Shown in pieces: positions 12,104 through 23,908 of a stretch of 64,000 nt of DNA (position 1 is the stretch's first letter; each line of letters opens with the position of its first letter). Below the pieces are notes generated by a model. It had not been told where the DNA came from, ran no database searches, and saw nothing but the letters and a program-made list of their open reading frames with translations. Made by a program: the position numbers and the translations under genes. Origin of the DNA: Pseudisothecium myosuroides (taxonomy: Eukaryota > Streptophyta > Bryopsida > Hypnales > Lembophyllaceae); the NCBI GenBank assembly GCA_951799445.1, contig OX637288.1, positions 14,386,501-14,450,500 on the forward strand, written 5' to 3'.

Positions 12104-12516
12104 GACTCAGACATGGCAATTGTGATGCGACAGTGCACTTGAGTCCAAAATCTGAGGATAAATCTGCTAAGTTAATAAAGAGAATTGGGAAGAACTTTCA
12201 GAAACCTACTGAGGTAGACACTGAATCACGTTAGCAAGCAATTACAGAGATTGAGGCTACGAATGATGGTCTTTGCACAGTGTCCATGTCGAGGTGATGC
12301 TCCTAATCATCTACTCCGTAATATTCTCATGGTGACCAAATCATCCCTGTAGGCACTCTCAGCAGACTCATGCACCGGCAATTCACGCACATGATTTCTA
12401 TGTGGAAACAAGTCTTCTCTTGATAATGAAGTAACCCAACGTGTGACTCGACTAACTTTGAATCAAATTGCTGTTTAGGTTTCGTTTGGGTCCCCTCCTG
12501 GTGGGGAGGGGGGGAG

Positions 12517-12707
12517 GGCTGCGCCAGCCAAGGAGGTAGTGCAAGACCAAGGCGACGCGCGCGGGGCCGGGCAGCAAGCTGCCGGATGGCCCCGCTCCCT
12601 AGAAAAATTAGATTAATATCATGGGGATCGATGACCCCCGTATCAGATATTAAACTGATAAGAACAGATACTACACTTGATCTTAGCCAAAAGGCCGAGA
12701 AAGGTAT
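12517..12707 (-). ncRNA. U2 spliceosomal snRNA, copy 2
   Basis: Same sequence as copy 1, on the opposite strand: 5' end at 12707, branch-site recognition GTAGTA at 12674-12669, Sm-type site at 12609-12601. It has an identical promoter, so both copies should be equally functional if one is. Confidence 0.93.
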
Positions 12708-12732
12708 GCTTCTCCCTTCTCTCCCTGGTCTT

Positions 12733-12777
12733 CTTGTACCCAAACTCGGTCTCCATCTCCGCCAAACCGTATGGGAC
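12733..12777 (-). promoter_or_regulatory. U2 copy 2 promoter
   Basis: The USE-like GTCCCATACGG is at 12777-12767 and TACAAG at 12738-12733 on the minus strand, at the same distances from the start as in copy 1. Confidence 0.65.
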
Positions 12778-12985
12778 AATTGCAAACACCCCACCCCGCC
12801 TTTTACTTTCATCGGCAAAGGCAGGATTGCCTCATCGGAAGGAATGCCTGATCTCAGCGCGGCTAGGTGTGATTCTGCTAAGTTAGAATTGGACATGGAA
12901 ACTGGACAGCCCAAAACTTGATTCGTTTCAACAAGGTTTGTGAAGTTCCGGTTTTTGCCTCGGGCATAATTCTCTGGAGCACAAT

Positions 12986-13816
12986 TGAGAATGGGATCCA
13001 AAACCAAGGCTTGCAAGGGGGTACAAATAGTACTGGCAGGACTGTACATTACAATACTAGGGAAACATAGAGCCTGTTTTGGAAATGAGATAAATTGCAG
13101 GTGCTGAATGAGAAGGAGACTGCCAGCTCCAAGATAATCTTCATGTACTGTGATTGAGAAATAGACGGCCAGTTTGAAAAAAGGGCATGAGCTTCATGTA
13201 TTGGTATGCTATTTGTCTCATAACTGGCCTTCAGGACCTGATCAGTTCAACCATAAGAAGAAATCAACACAAGACTCATATGCACCGATTAAACAAAATG
13301 AAAATAATTCCCATGAAAATCGAAAAATTACAATAGATTGACAACCATAAGTACCTTGTCAGTAAAAGTTCCACCCAGGTACCAAATTTTCATACATTCC
13401 ATGACTACTAAACAAAGGTCTATCGTCGATTGCTAAGTATACTTGCACATCAACAAAGAATAAGTCCTAGTCATGATCTCGAAAATGTATACGGCAATAA
13501 AACAAGTGTAAGTGAGTTGAGTTAACCAACCAGGGTGAGACATCAATCAATGCACTAAAGAATGAGTAACAAGAACTGCGAGAAAAAGCGAATGGATACT
13601 TCCGGACATTCAAAATACAAAGCAGTAGATCCAGCAAGTTCAAGCTGTTCCTAAATTCTAAATTATTTCTAAGTCTAAAAGAAACGCATGGACTACTAGT
13701 TTGCTATCCCATAAAATATTGTGATCAACGTCTTCACACCGTAGCACCAGGGACAGCAGTTTTTTACAGAGTTTGTGTTACATAATTGTCCTGCAGATCT
13801 GTACGGTATTATCAAA
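12986..13816. other. Non-coding DNA between U2 copy 2 and CWC15
   Basis: The first 90 bp is the diverged edge of the inverted repeat. The rest has no recognised gene and probably includes the CWC15 3' UTR near its right end. Confidence 0.4.
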
Positions 13817-15784
13817 TTACTTCATGTACTTGTTCAAGAACTTGCGATGGAAATCATTTCGAATTGTGTCATTGATGAAACGCTTCGCTGGTTTTGGCTC
13901 TCCACGCGCTTGATTTTTAAACACCACGTCATCATCCCACCTGCAGACATTCCAAATGGTCGTCATCAAAATTAGCAACTGCAGAATAATTCATCTCCAC
14001 AACAGCTGTGACCTCAAGTGCATGCAATGACCCTCAAGTTCCTGATTGCTTAGCCACACTATCAATTGCAGAGATATACCACATTCATTATCTGAAGCAA
14101 ACATAATATGAGAAGAAGCTTCAAAAATAACATGACAGTTTATACTCATATGATCACCATACCTGCGTTTGACTGCAAATGAACCTGTCGGATTGAGCAA
14201 AGGATTGCCCCGAATCAGTTCAGATTCTTTGACTTTCATATCCTCCTCTTGCTGCTGCCGGTCCTGTCAATACATACAGCGAAAATAACATAAGACGAAC
14301 AGGTGTTGTCGTGGCCACCAAGTTCCAGAGAGCAACTGAAGCAAATCATAGAAAACATAGGCCACACAATTCTAGATTCAGCGACTTGCTCATTCAATAA
14401 AATTCGAATCAAAATAGTACAACTGCAAATTTGCTAAAGAAACTGCAAATTTGCTAAAGAAGTCGCAAAGGGTTTGAAAAGAACCTTTCGTAGCTTTTCT
14501 TCTGCTCGCTCTTTCTTAATACGCTCTAGCTCTGCGAGAAGTTCGGCAGTATCATCTTCGTCATCACTGTAAACATCAACCAAACCCAAAGACAACATGA
14601 GCAATTACAGTCCACAAGCTTAAATCTAGAAGCACTCAGACGATACAGGAACAACATTGGAAACGAACGACTTCCAATCATTTCAAGGAGAAGTTTTCAG
14701 CTGAGAGCACCTTTCATCACTGTCGCTAGGAACCTCTACATCCGAGTCGTCCGCATCCACGTTCTTTATAGCCGGCCGCTCAGATCTCTCGTCAGTATCT
14801 CTCTTCGCCCCATCCAAATATGCGGCACTTGATCCCTTCCTGCGATCTCTATCATCTGCAAATCACCGAGTTTATCATAAAATAATAAGATTTTTGCTCC
14901 TGCTAACGAATGAACAGCCTCGATATTCAAACAATAACAACTTAAGCACCTACAAAACAAAAGAGACCTCACCGTAATTCCTGTCCTTAGAAGAGAAGTG
15001 GCGACGCTCGCGGTCTTCAAGCTCCTCCCTGAGATCTCTTTTCCTGATTTCGTCGGTGGTGTCTTGCCCATCCTTCCTGCAATAACCTTACACATGAGCC
15101 ACGCCCAATATAACACCTCAACCACCACCTATGAAATTACTCTCCCAGAGTCTGCTGCAGCCTTCTAAATTCCCCGTCACAATTGTATGATTTCTCGTAG
15201 CGCAAAAAATCACAACATATTGGAACGACATAAATCGACATAAATGCTAGAAAAATCCACGCACGTAAACTCAAGCAACAAATTGTCTCATCCTGCTCAT
15301 ATCACCCTGCTTGAAAGACCCGGGGAGAAAAATAACTTTAATTTCTTTACACACATTCTATGTTCTGTCACCAAATGGAAACGCAAGAAACCCTAATTTG
15401 GCCAATCTCTCCAGCAAAACGCAAAGCCTCTCATCCTGATCTAAACCAAAAACGAACATACGAAAAACTCGAGATGCACCATAACTTGTATTTACATCGC
15501 ACACACACCGTATGCTCTGTCCTCGACGAACACTGGAAAAGCAAAAAAAAACGCTTCTAAGACAAGAAACCCTAATTTGGCCAATCTCACGGAAAAACCT
15601 CGACTCTTAAGCTCAGTCAAAACCCAGCGCAAGAACATTTTTTCCACACATACCTGAGCTTAAGCTGCGTGTGAGAAGCGAGATCGCGAGAGGAGAACTT
15701 CTGCGAGGGGCCAAACATGCGCACTCCTCCCTGCTCCGAGCCTCCCTTGGCAGGAGCCCATGTCGGTCGCGCCGCAGTCGTCAT
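13817..15784 (-). CDS. CWC15 pre-mRNA splicing factor, six exons
   Basis: Exons 15784-15654, 15076-14973, 14855-14711, 14566-14485, 14263-14163 and 13940-13817 join in frame through GT-AG introns to 228 residues, essentially the length of human CWC15 (229). The N-terminus [15 protein letters not shown] and [14 protein letters not shown] match the family start. An acidic middle is followed by [20 protein letters not shown], then [20 protein letters not shown] and the C-terminal [23 protein letters not shown]15 (Cwf15/AD002) is a nuclear protein of the Prp19-associated complex in the activated spliceosome. All key blocks are present. Intron 1 is the longest (577 bp). It sits about 1.1 kb from a U2 gene. 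Confidence 0.95.
14421..14460. repeat. 20-bp perfect tandem duplication in CWC15 intron
   Basis: AACTGCAAATTTGCTAAAGA occurs twice back to back in the intron between the fourth and fifth exons. Confidence 0.9.
15351..15590. repeat. Tandem duplication in CWC15 intron 1
   Basis: AGAAACCCTAATTTGGCCAA and flanks occur at about 15387 and 15565. Preceding TATG(T/C)TCTGTC and GGAAA-GCAA blocks are also shared, so a segment of about 60-90 bp has been duplicated and diverged. Confidence 0.65.
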
Positions 15785-16254
15785 GGCTCACGCCGTGCAG
15801 CAAAGTGCAATCTGCGAGCAAATTTGGCAACCGGTGTCCTTCTGCAATCTGTTGAAGACGATGCACGCTAACTGAACAAGTTCTTCGAGCAAAATTCTAG
15901 AGTGCAGATTAGGGTAACTTCGGTTTCAAAAACCCAACGTGGCCTCGACGCCCTCTAACGTTGAGGTTCGGATGACGAAAACTTCTCGAAGGTTCCGTCC
16001 GTCCAAGTGCTTCGTCGATTGCCTTGTCACCAATAGTATTTCTTTTGGGCAAGTCCTTAGCTTATTGTGTGGGTGAAGAAACTTTTCCTCCCTTGTCAAA
16101 ATTACACCCATATGTAATGTAAGTTCATTTCATAACTCACACTGTTATAGCACAAATCAAAGTAGCAACAATAAAATTCATTGTATTGACACTTTTGGTT
16201 AGGATTTATTTTTCATCTATATGTTTGTGTTTTATTTATTCAATTTTGATGATT
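15785..16254. other. CWC15 upstream region
   Basis: Probable promoter and 5' UTR of CWC15, followed by AT-rich DNA. No defined site was recognised. Confidence 0.4.
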
Positions 16255-16500
16255 TCATCTATCTATAGTAGTGTGCCATGTGCCATAGCCAAAATAAAAA
16301 TAGAAGTAGTTTTTTAATTTTTTAATTCAATAAAAACTTCAAAAGTCAATAACTTTCAAACCATAGGTCCAAAGGCCACAAAACAAAGCCTGTCTACCCC
16401 TCTTTAGAGAGGGTTTCCCAACGGTACTAGAAACGTGATTGCGGGAAGCATAGTCCAAGAGATCTCACTGTAATATACAAAACAAAACAAACAACCTAAC
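16255..16500 (+). repeat. Dispersed repeat, family copy 2
   Basis: It shares a string of blocks with the inside of the 1663-2332 element and, reversed, with 18625-18870: CTATAGTAG, CAATAACTTTC, AGGTCCAAAGGCCACAAAAC, CCCCTCTT-AGAGGGTTTCC and ACTGTAATATAC near the end. Non-coding. It abuts the next element exactly. Confidence 0.6.
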
Positions 16501-17432
16501 TTAACCCCTAAAGGACCAAGGCCTTTTTTTGCCAAGAAACACTCAAAACTGCCATATCTACATCAAAGAGTAAAAAAATTTGAAAATTATTTTTTTCACA
16601 TCTAATCATAGGATCTTACACCTAACTAGTATGAAAGTGTGCAGAAAAAATTTCAGAATTTTTGACCGCACAGATTGCAAGATATCTGCGTTTAAAGTGA
16701 AAAAAACAAGTTTTTTAGCACTTTGCGGGACTAGATTTTTTGACTTTGAACATTTTTAACTTAAAATTCTTGCACTACAGAGTTTTGAGCTTTAAATCTT
16801 TATAGTGAAGAATTGAGTTGAGAGTCTAGGAAAAAAAAATTCAAAAAAGCTTAATCATCATTCTTAAAAAAATTGTTAAATAGAAGTAGGTATGAGATAG
16901 AAGGAAAATCTAAAATATTAATATATTTTAGATGGAATTAAAATGTATTAATCCCAATGGTGAGATTGTTCTAGAAAGCAAATTGGACCATCTAAAAAAA
17001 AATTGAAAAATTGAAAAAATTGCATTCAGAAATGCATCCTACAAGTTACTTTTTCAAGAAGATGCTCTAACTACCCGAAAAACAAGAATGTTCATAACTT
17101 TCTCATAACAAATCCAAATGAAATGAATCAAAGCTTTCCAGATAGACAAAAATATAATCTTTGAGAAAAAAAATATTAAAAAAAAAATTCAAATTTTCAA
17201 TACACATTTTTTTTTGTTGCCCGGGCTGCCCCCCGTCCCCTGTTTTGAACTTATTTGATCATAACTTTTGTTCCCGAGCACCAATTGTGAAAAAAATTAT
17301 ATTCCCACAAAGCTTATCAGTTTTTCTATCTTCAAAAAAAAATTCAAAAAATCACGACAAAATTTCAGCCCGTAGGTACCTGCCCGAAAACGCATTTGTC
17401 CCCTAAAGGGACAACGGTCATTTAGAGGTTAA
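16501..17432. mobile_element. TTAA-flanked TIR element 1 (piggyBac-like MITE), 932 bp
   Basis: The left end is TTAACCCCTAAAGGACCAAG; the right end reads TTAACCTCTAAATGACCGTT on the opposite strand. TTAA at both borders plus CCC-starting TIRs is the piggyBac pattern. There is no transposase gene. An internal block (ATCATAGGATCTTACA at about 16610) recurs inverted in elements 3 and 8, marking them as one subfamily of 0.92-0.93 kb. Confidence 0.75.
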
Positions 17433-18624
17433 GGTATAGATTTTATGAATAATATTATTTGGCATTTGGCAATGAAAATTTGTTTAGAGCCAAAAAATGA
17501 ATTTTAGAAAATCACCCCCTTATAATCTACTTTTTGACAACATTTCACCAACAAAAAAATTATTGCTTGGCACCTCTAATGAGCAATTAGGATTTTGGGT
17601 TTCATTTATTTTAGGCACTAAAAAGAACAACTACTATACAAAGAGCAATCCCAAGAGCAATCTTTATAATATTGACAAATCCATTTATATCCTTGTCTAT
17701 AATCCCAAATGTTGTAATAGTTTTGCAATTTGATCTACTAGGAAATAAAGAATCTTTTATCAAATATTTCAACAAACTAATTTTGTATTGCTTTTGAGCA
17801 ATTATCACTCAAAATCAAAATCTTCTAAGCAAGGTTTTTCTTTTCTTTTTCATCCAAAGTACAAAAAATAATCATCACCGGAATGTCTAAAGTGGATGAA
17901 ATGAGATTAAAATGGATGAAATCTTTGTCATTCATCCCTAAATGTGGACAAAAAGAGCAAATTCCAAATCATATCAAGGTTATATAACCTTGAATTTCAA
18001 ATAAGGCTAGAAGTCACACAAATGTCTTATTTTCAATGAACATATATGTGGATCTTCATTATCCTTCATATATCCTTTAAGTTCCTAATCAAGACAACAA
18101 GCAATTTTAGTACAATTGTACAAATCTTCAAACAAACTTTGCAATGCAAAAAACATACATTCAATTTTTGATTTAAAATACAAAATATTATTTGATAGAT
18201 GCATCTCCTAAAGACAAAGAGACTAACTATATTTTAAAAAATAATATATTTGTAACATATTTGCATTCATCCTTTGAACATGTTGTCCTTAATGGGTGAA
18301 AACATTAGACCAAATTCAAATAACTTGATGTTAAAAGAATCTTAAGGTTAGCATCTCTAATGCTCAACTAAAATCCAATTGTCTCAATTTTTTCCTCCAA
18401 CTAATTGTTAATACATTATTTGTATTAAATTTTTAACATTTGTATGATATAGATTTTCAAGATTTTTGTTTGTACAAATATTTTAATGTTCAAACAATAA
18501 GAATATGTTTCACTTCAAAAAATAACTTTTCCAGTTCAAAGAATGACCTCTTGAAATTGATTTGATTAAATAAATAAAATAAAAGCCTTAAAAAAATTCC
18601 ATAATTATCTATACATTGAATTAG
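17433..18624. other. AT-rich gene-free DNA
   Basis: Very AT-rich. No coding, RNA or bounded repeat was recognised. Confidence 0.45.
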
Positions 18625-18870
18625 TGGGTTTTTTTTTTTTTGTTACGTTGAGATTTCTAGATCCATGCGTCCCCCAATTGCATTTTTGGTGATGTCAGAA
18701 AGCCCTTTGCAAGGAGGGGTGCATGGGATTTGTTTTGTGACGTTTAGACCTATAGTGTAAAAGTTATGGATTTTTGAATTATTTTGAATTTTAAAATTTT
18801 AAAATTATTTTTGCTTTTATTTTGGTTGTGACATTGGGACAAGGCATACTACTATAGTTACTTATAATTT
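18625..18870 (-). repeat. Dispersed repeat, family copy 3 (inverted)
   Basis: Reverse-complemented, this matches the 16255-16500 repeat: CTATAGTAGTATGCC, CATAACTTT, TAGGTCTAAACGTCACAAAA, CCCATGCACCCCTCCTTGCA and CTTTCTGACATCACC. Confidence 0.55.
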
Positions 18871-19348
18871 CAAATTTAAAGGAAAAGAATTCTTGTAAAA
18901 ATTACAATATTTAATGTACAAACAAGTTTAGAAAGAATTTTAAAGTTTTTGTTTTAAAGTTTATTGAAAAATATTGGTTAGTGTAATACCGTACCCGGAT
19001 AGCAGGTTTGGCTTAAATTAATTAAAATAAAAAAATGCTGAATTTTTTGCTAATTTTGGGACCAAGTAGCTGAATTTACAAATAAATGTAAAGATGGTTT
19101 GCCAAAAATCCAAAAAATCCATTAGAGTCAAATCCCAATCTACCATTTGACAATGTACCTTGAAAATGTTTATTTCACATGATCTTGAAGATATTACTTC
19201 CTAGACATTTAGAGAGGATGGAGGGTGGAGAGGTTGTTTTTATAATGAAATCCATTGTCCATCTGAATCCTCAACGGATATGGGACAATTTCAAGATTGA
19301 GAGCTTGACCACTTATTGTCAAAATGCAGAGATTGTGTTGAATGCTAA

Positions 19349-19673
19349 ACTTCATACCTCATTTTGATATAGTAGAATAAATTTTTACAAAAAACTTTGA
19401 ACTAAGAAAAGTTGTAAGATCAAAGTAAATTTCATCTCCAAAAATCCGTTTAAGATTTTAAGCCTCCAATCAAAAGTTATGGACAAAATTTAGAGATGAT
19501 GTTTGATAAATGTTCCTTCCAATCCTTCTTTGAATTTTGTCTATAACTTTTGATTGGAGGCTTAAAATCTTAAGCAAATTTTTGGAGATGAAAGGTAACT
19601 TGATTTCCCAACTTTTCTTAGTTCAAAGTTTTTTGTAAAAAGTTATTCTACTATGTCTAAATGAGGTCTGAAA
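19349..19673. repeat. Foldback: about 143-bp inverted arms, 41-bp loop
   Basis: The left arm 19349-19491 and right arm 19533-19673 pair over almost their whole length. Shared blocks include TACAAAAAACTTTGAACTAA, AGATTTTAAGCCTCCAATCA and AAAGTTAT-GACAAAATT. This is a long-TIR MITE or a foldback element inside the larger TIR element. Confidence 0.85.
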
Positions 19674-19803
19674 TTTTACTTTAAATAAAATTCTTGCTTT
19701 TGACTTAACTATGAGCGGTTGAGCTCCTTCTAAACCTCAATTTACATATCCCATACAGGTTGCTTTACCTCCTACCACTTCACTTGTATAAAGATCTTGT
19801 CCT

Positions 19804-22800
19804 AATGAAGTTAGCTACATCAAGTCTGAACTAGCCAATTTTGAGAATCGCAAACTCGAAGGTAGAAAAGTGCGATCCAAAGCTCGCTGGAGATTATTTG
19901 GTGATCGTCTTACAGCTGAATTCTTCCAAGCCGTCAGGGAGGTTCCGCAGACGTCATCCATTACCGAGCTTCTTGACCATCAAGGAGTAGCTAGGCAGGG
20001 CATCGATGAAAAGGATCATATTTGTTCTATCTTTTACTCTAAGCTTTATTCACAAGAACCAATAACCCCTCAGATTGTTGATGATCGGGATTCCATCCTT
20101 TCATGTGTTTTTAACAAGTTCAGCTCGGAGATGGCCAGTCAATTTGAAGCACCGCTTTCAAAAGATGAACTCTATTTGGCTATGAAACAAATGGCCTCAG
20201 GTCGTAGTCCAGGACCTGATGGGGTTACTCTTGACTTCTTCATGAAATTTTGGGATTTAATAGGTGACGATTATGCTCATATGATTCAGGCATCAATAGT
20301 TCAAGGCCGGCTTCTTGCAGGGATGACATCTGGGGTAATTGGCCTTCTTTATAAAGAAGGCGACCGAGCCAATCTATCTAATTGGCGGCCGATCACTTTG
20401 CTCAATGTCTCATATAAGATTTTGGCAAAAACACTTCAATTGAGATTACAGAGCTTACTGCAAGAGGTCATAAGTCCGGATCAGTCTGCCTTTTTGCCGC
20501 TTAGATACATATTGGACAATGTGTTATTACAGTATGAGATTGTCCAGTGGGCTAAAGACTCTCATCAAGATCTTATATTCCTAAAACTTGACTTTACAAA
20601 GGCGTATGATACAGTCTCATGGGATTTTCTTTTTGGTGTTATGAGGAAGATAGGCATCCCTGATGCTTTCACCCACATTGTCCAAATGTTACTCCAGGAT
20701 GCTTCGGCATCTGTTTCAATTAATGGTAAAATTTTGAGCTCATTCAACATCCGGCGTGGAATACGCCAAGGGTGTCCTTTGGCTCCCTACCTGTTTCTAT
20801 TGGTTGGAGAAGCCTTCAACATGGCTGCCAAGGAAGATCAACGTTTAGGTAAAATACAGGGCATCCAACTACCCGAGACAGAGGATCGTCAACTCCTCTC
20901 TTAGTACGCATATGATAATGGGGTCTCTATTATAGGCCAAGAAATCTTCTTGAAGAATACGGTGGATCTCATTCACCGTTTTGGCTCTGTATCAGGTCTG
21001 GTTATTAACTGGACCAAGAGTATAGGATATTGGTTCTCACATATCCCTCCCCCTGACTGGCTGAATGATTTTGGGATTACTTGGGCCCCTCCTCATTCTC
21101 TGTCTAAATTATTAGGAGCTCCTTTTGGTATTTCATTGGAGACTGCTGATGTGGATACGGTTTTACAACAGAAGATTACGAAGAAGTTGAAGTATTGGAC
21201 AACCCAACGCCTCTCCTTGGCTGGGCGAGCAATTGTCATAAATGCAATTCTCCTTTCGTCTATTTACTACTTCATGGCAATTTGGTGTGGCTCTATTTAA
21301 GCCATTAGGACAGCTAGAGGTAGTATGCGCAACCATTTGTGGAGTGGCTCCGAACACTTGTCTCGGACCAAGGTCAGTTGGGAAGATTGTTGCTTGCCGA
21401 AATCAGCTGGCGGCCTCCAACTACTTGACCCAGAAGTGTCCCTCAATGCCTTACTAGCTAAGTGGATCTTGTATGCCATAGAACCTGGTATTTCTGGACT
21501 TAAGACTCTTCTTCGATACCGAATTCATCGTATGAAACCACATCCAAAGTCTGGATTTTGGTTCTCTTCTACTGCGTGGCTTATGGTACAAAGACCTTCA
21601 GTGTCCAGAGGGTCGAGAGTATGGAATCGCATCTCCTCAGCATGGAAGAAGCTTGTGAAACACATTCAATTAGTTCCACCTACTAATGCTTCTGAGGTTC
21701 TCTCTACTAGCATTTGGTGGTCAACAAGCTTTATAGGTTCCAATTTTAATTTTTCTATTGATCGAGCACGAGTCTTTGCTAGGGCAGGACCTCGGACCAT
21801 TGGAGATTTATGGGATGCTAATGCCAGTGAGTTTAAGACATGGGAGACTATCTCAGAGGAGTTCCCACTTACTACTATGGAGCGCCACCATTGGTTCTTT
21901 TTGATCTCTCAGATCCCTCATACTTGGCTTCAATTTTTAAATGACCAGTCATGTTTAGCCTTCGTAGGGGATTGGGCCGGCCTCTACTCCTTGCCTAATG
22001 ACGCACTTCTAGAGATCACATGGTTGGTGTCTGAATCCAATCCTATGGTATTCGGTTCCCAAATTCAAGATATTTCTTTGAGAGGTGATTCTACTCGTGC
22101 CACCGTGGGCATCCACTCTAGACAGTTATCTCTCCTTCCGAATGTAGCAGTTGCCTCGGTTCATAGAGGCGTTGTGCGGAGAATTCGTGTTGTCCAAGTT
22201 AAGAAAGGAAGAAGACGTCCACCCAAGCTCTTGTTCTCAGGTCCTATTCAGTCTCTTCAATATGATCCAGGGCGATGGAAGTGGTCCAATGGCAAACCAC
22301 TTATAGAGTATACGGTTGCCCTTGGTCGTAAGTTACTTACAACCTCAACCTAGCTGAAGCGTCCCATAGCAGCGAAATGGCCCACCCTCCTTCCGGATTC
22401 CTATGTCCCATGTTGGAGAGATATTTGGATCAAAGCCCGCCCTCAAAAGGACGCGGCCTTCATTTGGTCAATTTGGCATAATGCCGTTGCTGTTAACTCA
22501 TGGCGGGCTCAAATTGCTCCAGGGATTGATGCGAATTGTGTTTGTTGCAACTCTCTTGTCATAGAGACACCTATACATAGGTTCTTTGAGTGCTCGAGAT
22601 CCCAAGAAATTTGGGACTATGCACTATCGATGATGCATCATATCCGTGGCACGTCTCCAGTTTTAGGCCCTCACCGGAGATTGGATGCCATCCAATGTAT
22701 TTTTGGGACTCCTACACCTAGATTGTTCCATAGAGTACACACTATATGGTCTATTGTTCGTGGTGCTGCCTTATGGCTATGCTGGATCATGCGCAATCAT

Positions 22801-23181
22801 ATGGTTTTTGCCCAAGATCGTTGGCCTACCGTCCTTCTCCACACATCTCTTTGGAGTGCCCTCCTTGACTCAGGACGGGCTGCTGCTCTTAAGACAGACC
22901 TTGCTTCTAAACGTAGTCCTCAACATTCCGATAGGATTTGGACCAAGTTCTCTAGTATTTGGTTGCAATCTCCAGTTCTTGCTACTAGGGTCGGTTACTC
23001 TATTAGGTGGAACAAAGAGGGTCCTCCTCTTTGTTTGTTCTCTTAGTTCTCATTTCTTTTTGCTGCTCATCTTCTCTTAATTTGCTCATTTTCTCTTCAT
23101 TTGTCCAGCCTTTGGCTCGGCGGTTACTTTTTTTCACTTAATACAATGGTTTCCATTTGTTATCAAAAAAGAAAAAGAAAA
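19804..23181 (+). mobile_element. L1-like non-LTR retrotransposon, 5'-truncated, inactive
   Basis: The 14-bp sequence AAAGATCTTGTCCT flanks the insertion perfectly (19790-19803 and 23182-23195), and the element ends in an A-rich tail (23164-23181). One frame from 19804 to 23046 encodes a reverse transcriptase (SPGPDGVTLDFF, NWRPITLLNVSYKI, LDFTKAYDTVSWDFL, RRGIRQGCPLAPYLF) and then a C-terminal zf-RVT-like cysteine region (CVCCNS...HRFFECS). The endonuclease part is missing at the 5' end. The frame is interrupted only by three stops: TAG 20902, TAA 21298 and TAG 22351. The RT active-site YADD reads YAYD right after the first stop, so it is catalytically dead. Confidence 0.9.
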
Positions 23182-23332
23182 AAAGATCTTGTCCTCTCAT
23201 CTTGCAACACTCACGATAGCAAGTGGCATTTGAAACTTTTGAAAGGTGGAAGCCGAATATTTTAATTTTCTTGAAACTCAAAGCCGAATTTTCAAGAAAT
23301 AATATTCTAAAGTGCCGAATATTATTTTGGAC

Positions 23333-23908
23333 TTAACTCCTAAAGGACCAGAGGGGTGTCCAAATTTCCAAAATTGCGAAGATCTACTATGAAAGGCGAC
23401 TTAGAAGAATATTTTAATGATGACTTTCAAACAATAGTTATAAAATGCTATTTATAGATCACATCCATACGGCTAGATCAACAAAAACACATACCAATAT
23501 TTGTCAATAAAATTTGAAGCCAAAAATTGGAAATTCCTTCTAAAATCAATTGTAGATTGAATATTTATGGTTTTCAAAATATTTTTTCCCTATAAGTTTA
23601 AAATATTGAGTTCTAATTATAGTGATTTTTGAAGGTTTTTATTTGATTTTTTGATTCAAGTCATTTTTGAAGGGTCATTTTTTGAACTTAAAAAGTTACT
23701 TTTTGAAGCTAGACCTCCAAATACCTTTTGAATTATAGAATATTTGCAAAGCAAAATCTTCATAATCTAAACCATACAAATGTGAAAGAACTAATATAAG
23801 AATCTTGAAAAGAAATTGGTGGATGAAAAAACGCATTTTGGTGAGTTTGGGACGTGTTTTTGTTCATTCATTGTTCAAAATCTGCACTCATGGTCCTTTA
23901 GGGGTTAA
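23333..23908. mobile_element. TTAA-flanked TIR element 2, 576 bp
   Basis: The left end is TTAACTCCTAAAGGACCAGA; the right end, reversed, is TTAACCCCTAAAGGACCATG. The first 18 bases differ at one position. It is inserted at a TTAA inside the 18987-23956 element, which dates it as younger than its host. Non-coding. Confidence 0.8.

Larger units (their letters stand above)
12104..12985 (-). repeat. Right arm of 882-bp inverted repeat carrying U2
   Basis: This is the inverse copy of 9444-10325. Beyond 12985 the similarity continues weakly to about 13075, with an extra insertion of some 30 bp relative to the left side. Confidence 0.9.

Noticed and set aside
20902..22353. LINE stop codons removed by RNA editing
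   Set aside because: C/U editing in land plants is known for organelle transcripts, not nuclear ones. The additional active-site change YADD to YAYD shows ordinary decay.
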